A stretch of 64,000 nt of DNA from Anarhynchus alexandrinus (lineage: Eukaryota; Chordata; Aves; Charadriiformes; Charadriidae). Below, in pieces: positions 10,611-23,399 of the stretch. Position 1 is the stretch's first letter. Every line of letters starts with the position of its first letter. The DNA lies in NCBI GenBank assembly GCA_008711295.1, contig VUYV01000035.1:4978742-5042741 (forward strand), given 5' to 3'. The position numbers were made by a program, and so were the translations under genes. The notes beneath the pieces were generated by a model. It worked only from the letters and a program-made list of their open reading frames with translations, was not told the DNA's origin and did not search any database.

Positions 10611-13600
10611 GAATGCAAAAGGCATTCCCCACGTTCCCAAGGGTGGCCCAACATCAGAGCATGGCCACAGTCCCCAGAGGGCTAACAAATGGCAGCGATG
10701 ATGGCAGGATTGGTCATGCATGCACTCGCCCTGCTGGAAATGGGCTCCGTGCTCCTTTCATGTTGGTCACAACCAGCCTTGACTCACCAGGGAGGTTCAG
10801 CCTCCACCAAGCCCAGCAATTTTGGGTGTGTAGCACAAGGAAAAAGGCTTCTCGGGTCCTCCTGAATGCCAGGAAAGCTTGACTGATTGCCAACAGCGGC
10901 TACACATCACGAGAAGAAACCACTGGGATTTCTCAATTTGGGTCTGTGTATAAATCATTTAACACCTCATCTACACGTGCTCATAATTAATGCACACTAG
11001 ATCCCTGCAAGGAGGCAGCCGTGCTAAAACATCTGTGAATTTGGGCTGTGAGTGCATGTGGCATGGGGGTGCAGAAGGACAAATGTACCCCCCCCGAGAA
11101 GTGGCTGATCTCGCTGGTGCCCACTCCGAGCTTCAGTGGAAGCAGGTGAGAGGAATTTGGGTCAGATTTCCTCCCTTGCAGTGGGCTGAAAGCATTTGAG
11201 AACTAGACCCAGTTGTTGCACTTGTGGCCCCAAGCAGCCACGAGCCCAAATCACCCCCTCTTCTCCTCCCTCCCATATGTTAGGGCAGAGGGAGCCCTGG
11301 GCCCCGTGTACAGAGAGCAGAATGATCACTTCTTGTGTTTATTACATTATGAGGTGCCGTAATCCTCATAATACCCCATGTATCTCTTATTCTGGTGTAA
11401 GTCCTGAGGAGTTTTGCTTATTTTACTGGATTTACCCACCCAGGATAGCTTGTAATCTAAAAGAGCTTTTATCCATCAGCATGAGTGTCCGGTGCAATAG
11501 ATTCTCTGTGCCAAGTACAGCTGGAGAAGTATTTTTGCATACTTCCACTCCTGTCCCCCAAACCTCATCAATCCCTCAGTCATCATCATGGAGGCATCCA
11601 ATCCAATCTGCCTCTAACCTCATGTTCTGGCTGTTGCTAATCCCCCTGGGAAAGTGCCTCAGAGGACAATGGTAGCTGCAAAACTAGATGTCAGCAGGCT
11701 TGTCTGAGGGCCATCACTACTTGTAGGACTGCTACATAAATGAGGTTGCTCAAAGAAACCACCACCACCTCTACAGGGGTTTCCTCTGAGTGCCAAGGAA
11801 GATGGGAGACACCAGGAGCATCATGCATGCCCAAGAAGGGCATGGGTATGAGCTCAGGAGGTCAGGAACCTGTAAGCTGCAATAATTAGAGCAGTTAAAG
11901 CTGGCAAATCTGCAGCAGCCTGACCACCTGCCATAAAGGGCAAGAGAAATGTCCCACGGAGGAGACAGGTTTTTCCCTGCTGCCTGGAGGGATGTGGCGG
12001 GAGCAGTCCCTGAGACCTGGCTGTGACCACCCGTGTCTTGCCAGAGGACTTGCCTTCAGCTCTCCACTGCAGTACTGCAGCTCAGTCCTCGGCGTAGGAG
12101 GAGTGTAAAACACACATATCATGTGCAGGAGCAGGCTGGCTCCCATAGCACTTTCCCCACGGTCAAAAAATCTGCAGGGATTTTACTCACTCTCTCACAT
12201 TTTACAAAACACCCCACAGGGATCATCTTGAGGACAGGACTGGGAAACTCTCTCTGTTGCAATGGTGCCCAGGGCCCTGCTGGGTGGAAATACCAGGGCT
12301 GCCCTGTCCTGAAGACACCACTCTTCTCCCTTGCTGTTGGCTTGGGAGGAAGGGGGGCCAGGGAGGCAGCTGCTGTGTTGGCATTATGGTGGGAACCAGA
12401 GCTTGAACAAATCCATCCATCACCCAGCCGGGAGTGGATGAATTCCAGCTTCTGCCAAAGCCATCTCCCACAAGAGCTGCTGTGAGTCACAGCAAAACAC
12501 CAAGTTTAACTGGAAACACGGAATCATTGAGAATCAGCTGCCACACAGTCCTGCAGCATCTCCTGTAGCAGCCTGCCCAGCATCAGGCCTGCTGCAGTCC
12601 TCACATGAAAACACTGGGTCTCTCTCCTAGGCAGGACAACAGTGACCACGAAGCAGGAAAAGGGAGAGGGCCTCTCTCAGATGGCTGTGTCCATACATGG
12701 GCCATCATGAGCAATTTCTTCAGTCAAAAGTACTGCTTTAAGGCTCACATACTGCTTTCTATTCTTTCCCAGCATCTCCACTGCGAGTATAACGTGTTCT
12801 GCTCTCCTGGCTGCTCTGTTCAACCTAAGAGATGGCTGCTTTCAGCCTTGAGTGGGTGATCCCACTCGTTATAATGATCCTTCTCATTATAGGAAATGAA
12901 TACCAGGCATGAATGACTGCCATATAAGCTGAGCTAAGCCAGGTCATGACACCCCAAATCTCTGGCACACAGTCTAGAGGACCCTCACGGCTGTAGGGTG
13001 TGTGAGAGAAGCTGAAGAAGCCAACTCCCTTAAGAGTTGGGAGAAGAAAACACAGCTGAGTACACCTCAGCACATCCAGCTTCTCTTTTTTTTCTGGGGC
13101 ATCTTACAAAGCACCATCAGTACCTGTATCTTATCTATAGAAGGGTACAGATAGATTCAAGCTGGTTGGACGCAAGGCCATTGTGGTCTGGAAGCCATGT
13201 TGGCCATAGCAGTTCTTATTTGGAGACAGTAATTTAGGTTATGGGCCAGGTCTGCCTTACATTTGAATGGTCACCTAGAGGCATCTTGGATCTGTACCTG
13301 GCTTCTGTTATCTAATTCTGATGTTGCCCGGGTCTTGGACTTGAAAAGATAGTCAACAGCCCTACTCACTGACTCCATGTCACTCAGAACTTTGTAGATC
13401 TCTATTATATTCCTCTATGTCTATAATCATATCCCCAGGTTTGTCACACCAAGGAGAGCAGAAAACATCTCTGAAAACCTACAGCCCTTCCACTTTAATG
13501 AGGCAGATTCAAATACCATGAAGTACTCCCACATTTCAGCCACCTCCAAGCAAGAAAAGCCTTAATTTCTTCTTCTTCCCTGGCATTAAGGCAGTCAAGA

Positions 13601-14379
13601 ACATACCCAGGTGAGCTATGTCACCTTAGATGTGGAAAACTCTATGGTGTCTAATTGTAAAGATTCCCTAGGATAGTACTAGGAAAAGACAAGCTTTGTC
13701 CTCAAAGTGACCTGAACTCCCTGGCTTAATTCTCTTTCATAAGAGGTTCTTCCCCCTCTTTTAAGCCAACTCCTCTTTCAAATTCAACCCAGCCAAGGGA
13801 ATTTGCAAGACCACTTGTTCCCCTCTTCCTTCTCCCCACACCACCAGTGTGTTTCTACTGACATAAACGTGATCACAAAGTCGTGACTGCACAGGAAGAA
13901 CAAACAGGCTGAGCAGATGGGTTGTGAGGGAGGAAGCCCTCATTTAAAACGCAAATAGCTGGTGGTAATTTAGCAGATGTGGTAAGAAAAATCTGGAGAG
14001 ACAAGCATGAGGTGACTGGATTCCAATTTTAATCAAATAATGGAGAAGTTTCCCTGGCAAGGAAAGGTTCATCTTCCATCTCCTTGATTACCTTGTCTTG
14101 AAGAGATAATGACACTGATGCCAAGGTCTTCACAGGAATGATCTGGAGTGTTCTTCAGTTAGGATCTCATATGACTCCCTGCCCTTACCAAATGGTTTTT
14201 TTCCCAAGGCAAATCCATCTTTTATATCCCAAATGCCCATAAGAAAAGACCAAAATTCAATTAGAAGTCATAACATTCATTAATTCTGTAGCACATTCAA
14301 TTCTGTTTCCATCCAGAGACAAAGACTTTAGGATCTGTCCTTCGCTTCCCCAGCAGCTCTCAGGAAATATCTTTGGGAT
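10611..14379. other. unique non-coding sequence
   Basis: No supported gene, repeat or RNA. Several open frames of 120-160 codons occur (for example plus 11,196-11,675 and 12,033-12,485), often with overlapping frames on the other strand, as expected for GC-leaning non-coding DNA. A stretch around 13,390-13,440 vaguely resembles the 3' part of very old CR1/L2-like LINEs on the minus strand, but not enough to call. Confidence 0.55.
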
Positions 14380-14530
14380 GCTATAAAAATCTGTACATCT
14401 AGCACATTCTAATATTTAGTTGGCCCTAGAATTTCATCTTGGCCGATGTACCAAATTTACCACAGATGAGTATGAGGATTTTCTCTTTATAAATATTACA
14501 GAGCCATTAATTAAACAGGGGAAATTAACC
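14380..14530. promoter_or_regulatory. AT-rich block with TTAATTAA core
   Basis: This short AT-rich block has TTAATTAA at 14,507-14,514 immediately followed by an AACA extension resembling a FOX core, plus other AT-rich words. It is a candidate regulatory element on composition and motif grounds only. Confidence 0.2.
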
Positions 14531-16512
14531 CTTCCAGGCGGCACTGCGGCAGGGACCAGGAAAGCACAGGCACCACCGGCCAACATCTCAGACTGAACAT
14601 GGGAGAAAAGTCAAGTGCACACAAACACAAAACTGACACCAAAGATAACCTGACATCAACATTCCTGCAGGTTTTAGAAGATAATTCAACAAGAAAAGTG
14701 ATTTATATAAATTTCTGGTGCTCAGAATTGTTTTTCCAGGAAACATGGCATGAAGGATTTTCAACCTTTTGAAACAAACCATGGCGTTTGGGTTAGAGGA
14801 AGCAAAAGGTGTCCTCTCTAAGAAGATTTCCCCACAGATACAATCATCAACTCCCCCCAAAGACAACAAATTAGGCATTTCCTACACTCTCTCCTTCTTG
14901 CACAGCGCACTTCCCTGTGTTCACTTCACCCACTGTTCGCCAGACACAGCTTTGGTACAAAAGATTGTCACCCTGAAACACACGTGAAACAAAAATCCAA
15001 GCCAAAACTTGCTGCTTAGGAAGGGGAGGATCTTTTTCTTTAGATTTAGTGTAACTTGTGCTTGAAACTTCAAGGTTGCTCTAGAATAAACCCAGTAACC
15101 AGAGTACCCTACTCTAAGTCTCACGGTATCTAACATCAAAGAGTAGGAAATGTGTGAGTTTTTAGTAAGTGGAGGTTTCTATATGAATACATGATGAGAA
15201 GAATATTTTCATAAACAAATCATCTCTGCAGTGTTCTCCAGGAGTAGTTTTTAACTCGTCCTGTCATAAATAAATCCAGAAAGAATTTGTTTTGGTACCC
15301 CCAAACCAAATCTTGCACCAGTTTTTGGGTGGAACGCAGGTCTGTCAAGAAGGTTATAGCTTTGTAGCTGTCAGCAAAATTGCCAAAGCTTCACCACTGT
15401 ATTTTTCCCTTGTTTTCGGTCAACAGAGGTATGTTATATACAGACATTTGCAGATTCAATACAGCCAGATTGCAAAGGCTGCTCTTAGGTTTATTATTCC
15501 CTGATCCTCTTTAAACAAGGGCCCTATATTCATCCCTAGTGTAAGAGCTCTGCTGTCACTCGACTTAGAAGCAGGACACCCATTTTGAGAGTCCTGTGAG
15601 ATAAACTGACTTGCAAACCTCTCATTTAGAGTAAGCCAATGTCCAGGACATCAGATAGCTCACAGTCCAGCTCGACCCTCTTCCTTCCAAACATCTTTAT
15701 CTGCATCTCTCTGCATATATCAGCTATTCACAGCACCTAGGGGACTGGTTTCAGGGAAAAATACAGTTAGACTTCATGCTGAAGATAGTTTATTGGCTAG
15801 AAAAGTTGATGGGCTTTATGCATCAACTTAGGGACAAGAATTCATGAATGACCTTCCAAAACTCCTGCAGTAAAGAGCATAAGGCAGAAAAGACATCACT
15901 CAGGTAGCGGCTCAGCTAGGACTGCCCCATGGAGAGCACCACCAGTGCTCGGCCATGAGCTCCGAATGTGCCCCAGACCAAGCTGGAAATCATGTAGGAA
16001 AAAAAGATACAGAGTGAGCGATGAATCTGCATGCGAGTAAAAGCCGCCCCGACTGCCTAGGCACACACATTGTCTGATCTGATCGGCTCCCAGCCGCTTG
16101 CTAATAGTAATTAAATTGCTTTGATGAGCACTGACCCCTGGAAAAGATTCAGTACAAACCAATTGGGCTTCATTGTTTTTTTCTGTCTCTTTTTCAGCTC
16201 CCTTCCCTTTGCTTTTTACCCCGTTAAGCCTTTTTACTTCTGCATCCGGACTGATTGTCCAGAAAAGGACCAAAGAGAAAAGCAGTGCTTACCAGAACTA
16301 GGAAATATTTCATCACAGCCGTTCCCCAGCCATTTCCCCTCTTTCCAGCCCACGGAGCTGCTCCTGAAAGGTTCGCCCCTTTCCGCTAGGATGTCACAAG
16401 CCGGAGATTAGAAGTAAATGCTCTGCAAGCCAAGCCGATCATCCCGCTGCGACCACATCCAGGTACTGAAGCACGAGCAATGGAAAAGTCCATCAGCCAG
16501 CAGAAAACACAG
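14531..16512. other. unique non-coding sequence
   Basis: No supported gene. A 96-codon plus frame at 16,121-16,411 begins with a hydrophobic run resembling a signal sequence, but it lies in T-rich DNA where such runs arise by chance and it matches nothing I recognise. Confidence 0.5.
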
Positions 16513-16535
16513 GCGCGCGCACACACACACACACA
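16513..16535 (+). repeat. (GC)4(AC)n alternating purine-pyrimidine microsatellite
   Basis: Four GC dinucleotides run directly into seven AC dinucleotides. The result is 23 bases of unbroken purine-pyrimidine alternation, the sequence type that most readily adopts left-handed Z-DNA under supercoiling. Confidence 0.85.
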
Positions 16536-18119
16536 GCCACAAAGCAATGGGAGCGGAGGGAGGCTGGAGGCAGGAGGGAGAGCAGATGGGAGGGGGGTGG
16601 CTCGGGGGAACCAGGCAGCGGGAGATGCTAACGTGACAGATGTGTTGACTTTAAGTTAAACAGGAAATTGAGGATGTTCGACACAGGGAGGAAAGACACA
16701 CTAGCTCACGTTAAAGGTAAAAGACTTCTCCCCGTTCTTTCCCTTATTTGCTTTCCCTCTCCCATCCAGGCTTTCTCCAGTGATTTCTAGCCCTAACCTC
16801 AAACGCAGAAACAAGGCAGGGTTGGCACTGGCTCTGCCCGTGTGTCTGGGCAGGGCAGGAGCTGCAGGGCCAGCCAAGGTATTTCCCTTCCTAGCAGCGA
16901 GTTGCAAGCCTGGTCATTTATTCTCTGTTCAACTCAAACTCCCCTGAAGTTATTTAAATAGCATCCTCTAGATGATGCGAGTAAAAGTGGGAATGCTGAA
17001 CAGCAGGATGAGGCTTTTAACTTGTCCCAGTTCTGGGCAGGGGAAAATACAATAGGGTCGAAGTCCTGATTTAGTTCACGTAGGATAAGCAGCACAGAGT
17101 AGAATAAATTGATTTAAATGCAGGAAATATAAAGTGCCTTGGTGCAGTTGGCTTCCCCATGGGTAAACCCGACTTTTCATCAGTTCACACAAGGGTGACA
17201 AGGCTGAGCCTGGGGGATGGCAGCTGTACTGTGCGGGTCCACAGGGTTAGCATTCAGGGGGATGTGACTCCAGGACAAGGTGACAAGACCTCCAGGCAGC
17301 AGTAAAATGCAAAGGGAATGGCAGAAATCAAACCCCTGCACTGATTTCTTAGTTAAAGCCTGGAAAACAGAGGGAAGGAAGACAAACCACACTTCTAGAG
17401 ATTAGGGGAGGAAAAAGTGTGGCCCCATCACAAACCCAGATACAGAAAATCAGCCGTGCCATCTGTCTCAGTCTCCCGAACAAGGACTCTGTTCCTACTT
17501 CACAAGCAGTTCCCTCCCTTTTCCTGCTGCCTTCGGCACCAGGAGGAAGAGCCCCTTTGGCATTGCTACAGAGCTGTGTGTCAGCCGCATCCCAGCATGG
17601 CACAGAGCCTCTCTCATCCTTCTCCCCATCAAAGCTTTGTCCCAAGACCCAAATGTAGGGGTGACAAGAATGTCTCCTCTATGGCATGTACAAGTCCCCA
17701 GTGTGAGATTAGTGGCAGGACTCCTTTCTTCTAGCAGCTGCACACTAGGTAAAGGACAGAAATCTGTATTCTCTACGCACAGGGCACTTGCCCCATGACT
17801 GTAAGTGAAATATATTCAGGTTTTGGTGCCATCCAGCCTGCCTACCTCCTCACATCTCATTTCCCCCACACCCTCACTGTCCCTGAGCTGTGTTATTGGC
17901 CTCCCTTCAACGTTTTAATGGAGTATTGACAATGATCCATTCGCACTCCAAATAGATGAACCTGACTTGCATCCCCAGAATCGCATTTGCAGAGCCAGAC
18001 CAAGCCGGTGGGTTTGGAGCATGTTCCCAGATGATATCGCTGCAGTTCAAAAAGCATCCCTTTTTCTGGTTAGAGAAACAGCTTGAAAAAGTCTAGCGAG
18101 GATATTGCACTTAGGAAAA
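16536..18119. other. unique non-coding sequence
   Basis: A G-rich patch follows the microsatellite (about 16,550-16,620). The rest is mixed sequence without supported exons or repeats. Confidence 0.5.
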
Positions 18120-18480
18120 CTGCTGCTTTGGGTCTCTTGTCCTTCCTCCTACCTGCTGCCGCACTCCCTCCTCTCCACAATTATTTATAAAGCTCCGTGT
18201 TCTTTCCTAATCGGGATGCCATAATGTTCCCTTTCGCCTTGCACGTCACTCGTGTGTCACTCTGCGTCTGGGCCCGCGGTGACCTCTCGGAGCGCTTGGC
18301 AAGGCTGGCAGCAGCCAAATGAGTCATCAGCAACCTGCCCACTCCTCCCTCGCTCCCTCCCTCCCTCCGAGCCCGGCTGTGGCAGGGGAGGCCTGGGGGG
18401 GTGTTTAAGGCAGTCTAATCCCCAGGCTGGATAATTCATGGAAAGAGGATTACCCATTCTGTGCAGAGCCCTTACCTAAA
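18120..18480 (+). promoter_or_regulatory. GC-rich candidate promoter or enhancer with TATA and AP-1
   Basis: A perfect TATAAA lies at 18,186-18,191. It is followed by CpG-containing sequence and a consensus AP-1 site TGAGTCA at 18,320-18,326, which continues TCAGCA and so resembles a Maf-type extension. A CTCCCTC-type pyrimidine stretch follows at about 18,343-18,370. TATA plus a GC-rich downstream region would suit a rightward promoter with a start near 18,215, but no downstream exon is apparent, so an enhancer is as likely. Confidence 0.27.
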
Positions 18481-21400
18481 TATAGACCAGCCTTCCCCTT
18501 GCATTGCAGCTCGTGTGGCACGGGGACATTTTCCCTGCACTGCTTCCCCCGTCCCATCCTAGGGGGTTAACTCTGCTCTTGCTCAAATTCGGGACAAGCC
18601 GGTTGTAACCCATGGAGTTATGGTGTAATAAAACCAAGGTTAGTAAAGCAGAGGTGAGACTGTATCTCTGTGAAAGCCAGCAGGCTCATGGCAGACACAT
18701 CCCCCAAAAGCGTATTTTCTCCCTAATAAATGCCAGACTCCCTTGGTGGGGTCAGGGCATACACTGTCCTACTATTTATTTGAAAACCAGTGTCACGATC
18801 CTGAACCACAGAGCCTGACAGCAACGCGTCGGGAGGGTAGAAGGGTAAGTGCCGAACTGGGATAATCCCTCGGCAGGTTGGAGCATCCTGCCCCAGGGAG
18901 CTGGGGAGGGCGACCTGGCTCTGCCACCGCCCTCGGGGCTCTCCCAGCAGGTCCCCAGGCACCACGGTGTCCCGGCTGCCAGAGGGGACGGCTCTTTGCC
19001 ACAGAGCTGCTGAAAATGAAAAGCAATACGTAACGTGTTACCTTCCCTGCTTGCCCTGGCAGAAGAGGGGATAAAGCTGGGAGCTGCGGAAGGTATCCCT
19101 GATGGACTCGGCAGCTTCCCAGCAGACTACACGTCCCTCCTCACCCTTCTCTTGTTTTCCAGTTTCAGTCATCTTCCTCCTCCTCTGCTCCAGATGATGA
19201 AGTAAGGTCTGACACTGCCGCCGCAGGCTCCCCTTTCCTACAGCGTCTTTTTTTTTTGGCTGTTAAAGTCCTTATGGGACTTTTAGTCACCGTAACGTTA
19301 AAGCATTCATTAGCATGGGAGTAATTCCATAATCTTTTCAGAAGAGAACAATTTCGGATGTTCAGCTCCTGATCTGGAAAATCAATTTGCCAACCTGACA
19401 GAGCAGCAAGAGGATTTTCGAGGCCGGCTTTGGCTTCCCCAGCAGGATGGTTAGCAACCCCGGGACTTCATGGCCAGGCCAGGCAAAGGCCACCCACAAC
19501 ACCTCTGAGCAGAGGAGGGAGGACCCGGGGGGGGCTGGCACCCAGCGGAGGTGAGGAAGGGAGCCAGGTTCATGCCGTATCAAGAGCAGGCTGTGCCTCA
19601 AAACCAAAACCTGCTTCACCAAGTTTTGTCCACAGTGTGCTGTACGGGTGAGACAGCATCAGCATGGACCATGGGAGATTTTTCTGCTTTCTTCATCTCT
19701 CTTGCTTCATTTCACCAAAAGCAATGCTCTCAGCTCAGAGGTTATTACAAGGAAGAAAGGGATGCGTCTTCAGCATCCTGCCTTTTCCCCGCAGATACGG
19801 GCTGGATCAACTCCTGTTTTGACACTAAACTCACACACCCCCTGTACCGAATACCAGGTCATGTGCTCTTACTTTCATCGTGGGATGTTTTCACATTCAC
19901 TTTGACCGCGCTTTCAGAAGTTGGTGCCCACTCCCCACCTGCAGACAAGCAGCCAGGTTTGCAGAGATCACCTGCATGTACAAGGCTGCCTTTTGGGGAG
20001 CACCCAGCAGCGCACTCGCAGGTTGAGGGGCTGCATGGCACAAGGAGGCACGACATCTGGGCTACCACTGCCAGCTCAGCTGTCCCATCAGTAGTTGTCA
20101 GGTACCAGTGACTTTCATTCAGGGATATTCCAGAACATAAATGGGTGCAAATAGCATAGCTACTTCATGGGATAGACCTCTCGTAACTGGGCCAGCTGAA
20201 CGGGAAGGCTGTCTCCTGTCGGCTGCTTTCTGGGTCTGGCTGTGATGCTCTGGGAGGGTTCCCCCAGACCTCGCATTACACATTTGCAAAATCGTGTCAG
20301 GAAAACCAAAGGTGTCATTGCAGATCTTATCTCCAGCTGAGCTCATCTAATACCCATGGACATGCCTTTCACAGCAGGGCCCCGAAGAGGAGAGACATCA
20401 GGAGCTAACTAGGACCTCATGGAGCTCTTGAGACCCAGGGCCCACATGTAGGTGACTGCTACTCGTGGCAGATCTCCTGTGCAGAGGGAGACGTTCTCCT
20501 CTTTCTGCTGGAGGGCGGAAGAGGGATTTTCCATCGGGAAGAAGAATGGGAGGAAGCCCTGGATACTGCCTTTTACTCCCACTCCTTCCTCCAGGTTGTC
20601 CTGTAGGACGGGGCAGTCTGACCATGGGTATCCCACGGCATGAAGTGTTGGGGCCACATGTCATTTAGAGCAGAGGCGCTAAGGTGTATTTCCAAACGAG
20701 CGGCAGACATCTGGCTTAGTGCTATCACCCTGGGCTGATCAGTGCAGCATTGTGGTATAGTCAGTATCTGGCTAAGTAAGCCAGAGAATTAACCCTTTTC
20801 CTCTCTCTTCCCCCAAATGATAACACACTAGGGATCCAGAGGAGTCATGAAACAGCAATTTTTATTCCATGTCAGACACATGACTTACTCTCATCCCACC
20901 TGAAATTTCTGCCATGACTCCCCATGGCAGGAGACCCCTTTAAGGTCTCGTATCTGCTTACGAGTGCCTGACCTGAACACAGCAAGGGTTCCCCTCAGCA
21001 CGCACGGAGCACCGCACCGCTCCTCACCTACACGTTATAATCATCAGGTTATTACTGGTTTTCTTTTTTTCCTGAGGCAATGTCATCCCTGACATGCAAT
21101 GGCCTCATGGACCCAGTTCCTATGCATCATATTTTATAGCATCTTGGTGTTATGGATCATATTACTGCAGTTTGACACGTGTAGTGAAAATCTGCCTTCA
21201 ACAACACTTGCTTTCTAAAAGAAAAATAGTCCCTGCAGAGATGTACGTCTGGATGTGTTATAGGATGTGCTATAGGCATGCACACGTGTGTGGGAACTTC
21301 TTGCCAGAGAACCTGCGTCCCACGGCAGCCGCGGTTCAAAGAGCCAGCCCTGCCACCTCCCAAAATCATCGCTTTCTCTCTGTGGCTTCATTTAATCCTT

Positions 21401-21649
21401 CCTAACAGGGGTGACTAATTGCAGTTTGTAGCTTTAGCTATGTTTAAGCTCTCCCGGAGACTGGGGAGGCTAATGAGGGGAGGACAATTAAAATCGGTGC
21501 TGGCAGTGCGGTAACCAGCAGGTCCTGGCACACCCCCATGCAGCCCTGGGGTGCCACCACCCACGACAGCCCCTTCCCCCATGCAAACACCTTCTCCTTC
21601 TCCTGCCGAGCCCACCACGACCTCGACACACACCAGGAGCACTCCTTGA
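18481..21649. other. unique non-coding sequence
   Basis: No supported gene. An AT-rich patch near 19,250-19,400 with a CATTAG core could be a regulatory fragment. The plus frame at 19,551-20,111 is open for 186 codons but shows no domain, no low-noise composition and no splice context. Confidence 0.5.
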
Positions 21650-22350
21650 AAAACTGCTTCAGCCCGAGTTAAAACTCCACCGCACAGCAGCTCCTCCGCT
21701 CCCCGCAGAGAGCGGGGGCAGACTAGCAGAAAACCGGGTGAGTTTACACTGCTGCTTTGCTCGCCACTGCTCTGACCCCTCCATCCCATCAAGCTGATGG
21801 AGCCCCTGACAGTTCCCCCGATCCATCCCAACTCAGACGCCGGCTCCGCGCCCTTGAGCATCCTCGTTTTAAGCGGCATCTTTTGTTTCATATTTTTGGC
21901 AGCGAGCTTTTCCCTGCCCCTGGAGCTGCTTCCCCGGCTGCCCAGAGACCCCACAGGCTGCCAGCTTTTTTGGCAGCTGCCTCTCACCCCTTCCCAGCGA
22001 AGCAGAGGGAGGGACACGCTCTTACCTTAGGCACCCCAAGTTGTCGGCGGTGCCGCTGCCTGCGCGGCGCAGGGTGGCGTGCAGCGCAGCGAGGCTCTGC
22101 GCTGGCATCTCCTCTAGCAGTGATGCAGTCCTGCCGGGCACCGCATGCCAATGATGCAGCCCAGGGGATCCCAGCAGAGGCAGCCCGGGGCTGGGAGGGA
22201 GCCCAGAGCTGCCTCTCCGACCTGCATCCCTCTGCCTCTCCCACCCCAGCCGCAAAGCCAGCGGGGAGGGAGCGTGCGGAGGCAGCCAAAGAGACGGGGA
22301 GAGAGGCGAGAAGCTGCACAGCAGGCAGAGAGGGAGAGAGGCGAAGCTTG
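21650..22350. promoter_or_regulatory. CpG-rich block, possible secondary promoter
   Basis: CpG density rises well above the surrounding sequence, with words such as GCGCGGCGC-type runs between 22,040 and 22,110. The block contains strong splice-donor-like sites on both strands: plus-strand GTGAGT at 21,738-21,743, and minus-strand GTAAGAG reading leftward from 22,025. Together these suggest a small CpG-island promoter with at least one transcript leaving it. Which direction is used, and whether it is coding, cannot be settled here. Confidence 0.35.
22026..22350 (-). other. candidate 5' exon of a leftward transcript
   Basis: Read on the minus strand, GC-rich sequence ends in CTAAG immediately followed by GTAAGAG, a near-ideal splice donor with exon end at 22,026 and intron start at 22,025. 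Inside lies an ATG at 22,108 with a purine at -3, opening a frame of 27 codons plus two bases into the donor (it begins MPAQSLAALH). The upstream minus-strand sequence is pyrimidine-rich, like many 5' UTRs. The 5' boundary is my guess. No downstream exon was identified, and I do not recognise the peptide. A non-coding first exon, or a chance donor in GC-rich DNA, are the alternatives. Confidence 0.28.
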
Positions 22351-23399
22351 TGTAATTTCATCACGGTAATAAAATCCAGCCCAGTGCCTGAACGTTGCAG
22401 CTCTCTAGCAGAGTTCTTCATGACACAGAGAAATATTTTTTTTTTAATTGCTGGCATACAGGAATGTTTCTAGCTGTAAGTGGAAGGGAATCCCAGCATG
22501 ATTGGATGTTATGCTGACATCCCTCATCTCTCCACTTTATATATTAGACCAGTGCTACATACAAGACCCCTCTCCCTGGGATGGCTAGAGGGTAAGGCTG
22601 GGGAAGGTGCCATGTTTCAGGGATAATCCTACTGTGGGATAAGCCTGTTCTGTTTAAAATCCCCTTGCGTTTATAATTTGGGAGTCTGCTGCCGGAAAAG
22701 CAGCAGCAGGAAAAATCCCACTGTCCATGCAATTTTGTGTTTACAAGAGGCCATGTGGACACAACAGCGTGGCATGTAGTCTGCCATGGAAAGCCATCCG
22801 TAATCATTTTGTGTTATTAAAAGAGATACCCAGGTAACATGAGGAGGTATCTTACTGAGGAATAAAGAATGCAGCTCCTAACTATGAAAATAGCATTGTC
22901 AGTGCACATGGCAGGTGGGGGGAGGATGTCCACACCTTGCAACATCTCTTCCTGCAGAGATGCCCAAATTAGCCCAGATAATGGGAGCGATAAAGATTTT
23001 CACTGGCAGGTTTCCATCGCTGCTTCTGGTAAGCTAAAACCAAAGAGAACCACAGAGCCACGGGCTGCTCAGAAAGGAAACAGGGATGGATTTACAGGGC
23101 AGCATGAATCCCTGGTACTTGCCAAAGGGATAGGGCAAAGAAGTGGAACTGAAAGTCCAGCCACTCATCCTGCCTTTGCCAGCTGGTGACACCTAAAAAG
23201 CTACTTTCCCACCCTGTGCCTCAGTTTCCCCACCTGTAAGACAGTGCTGGCACTACTGGCCTCTCCAGACTCTGCAAGCACTGGGAGATATCACTCCTTT
23301 GCCTCTTTCCAGGTCCCTCCAGACACACACTCCACCTTTATCTCTGTCCTGTATTTTACAGCCTGCTCCCCCCTTGGCTCACCTGATTTGAATCTCCAG
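22351..23399. other. unique non-coding sequence
   Basis: Mixed sequence with no supported gene or repeat. A T-run lies at about 22,437-22,446. Confidence 0.5.

Noticed and set aside
13380..13440. Possible ancient LINE fragment on the minus strand
   Set aside because: Resemblance to the 3' part of old CR1/L2-like elements is limited to a few words and cannot be supported by eye.
16121..16411. Small plus-strand frame with a signal-peptide-like N-terminus
   Set aside because: The hydrophobic run comes from a T-rich stretch. No conserved cysteine pattern or family is recognised.
19551..20111. 186-codon plus-strand open frame
   Set aside because: No recognisable motif, no splice or promoter context. 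A few frames this long are expected by chance in 64 kb on six frames.
21415..22017. 200-codon minus-strand open frame
   Set aside because: It is Gly/Val/Ser-rich, lies in GC-rich DNA where stops are rare, and sits in what would be the intron after the 22,026 donor. No domain is recognisable.
21757..22473. 238-codon plus-strand open frame
   Set aside because: Ala/Arg/Pro-rich translation of the CpG-rich block with overlapping frames on the other strand; a composition effect.
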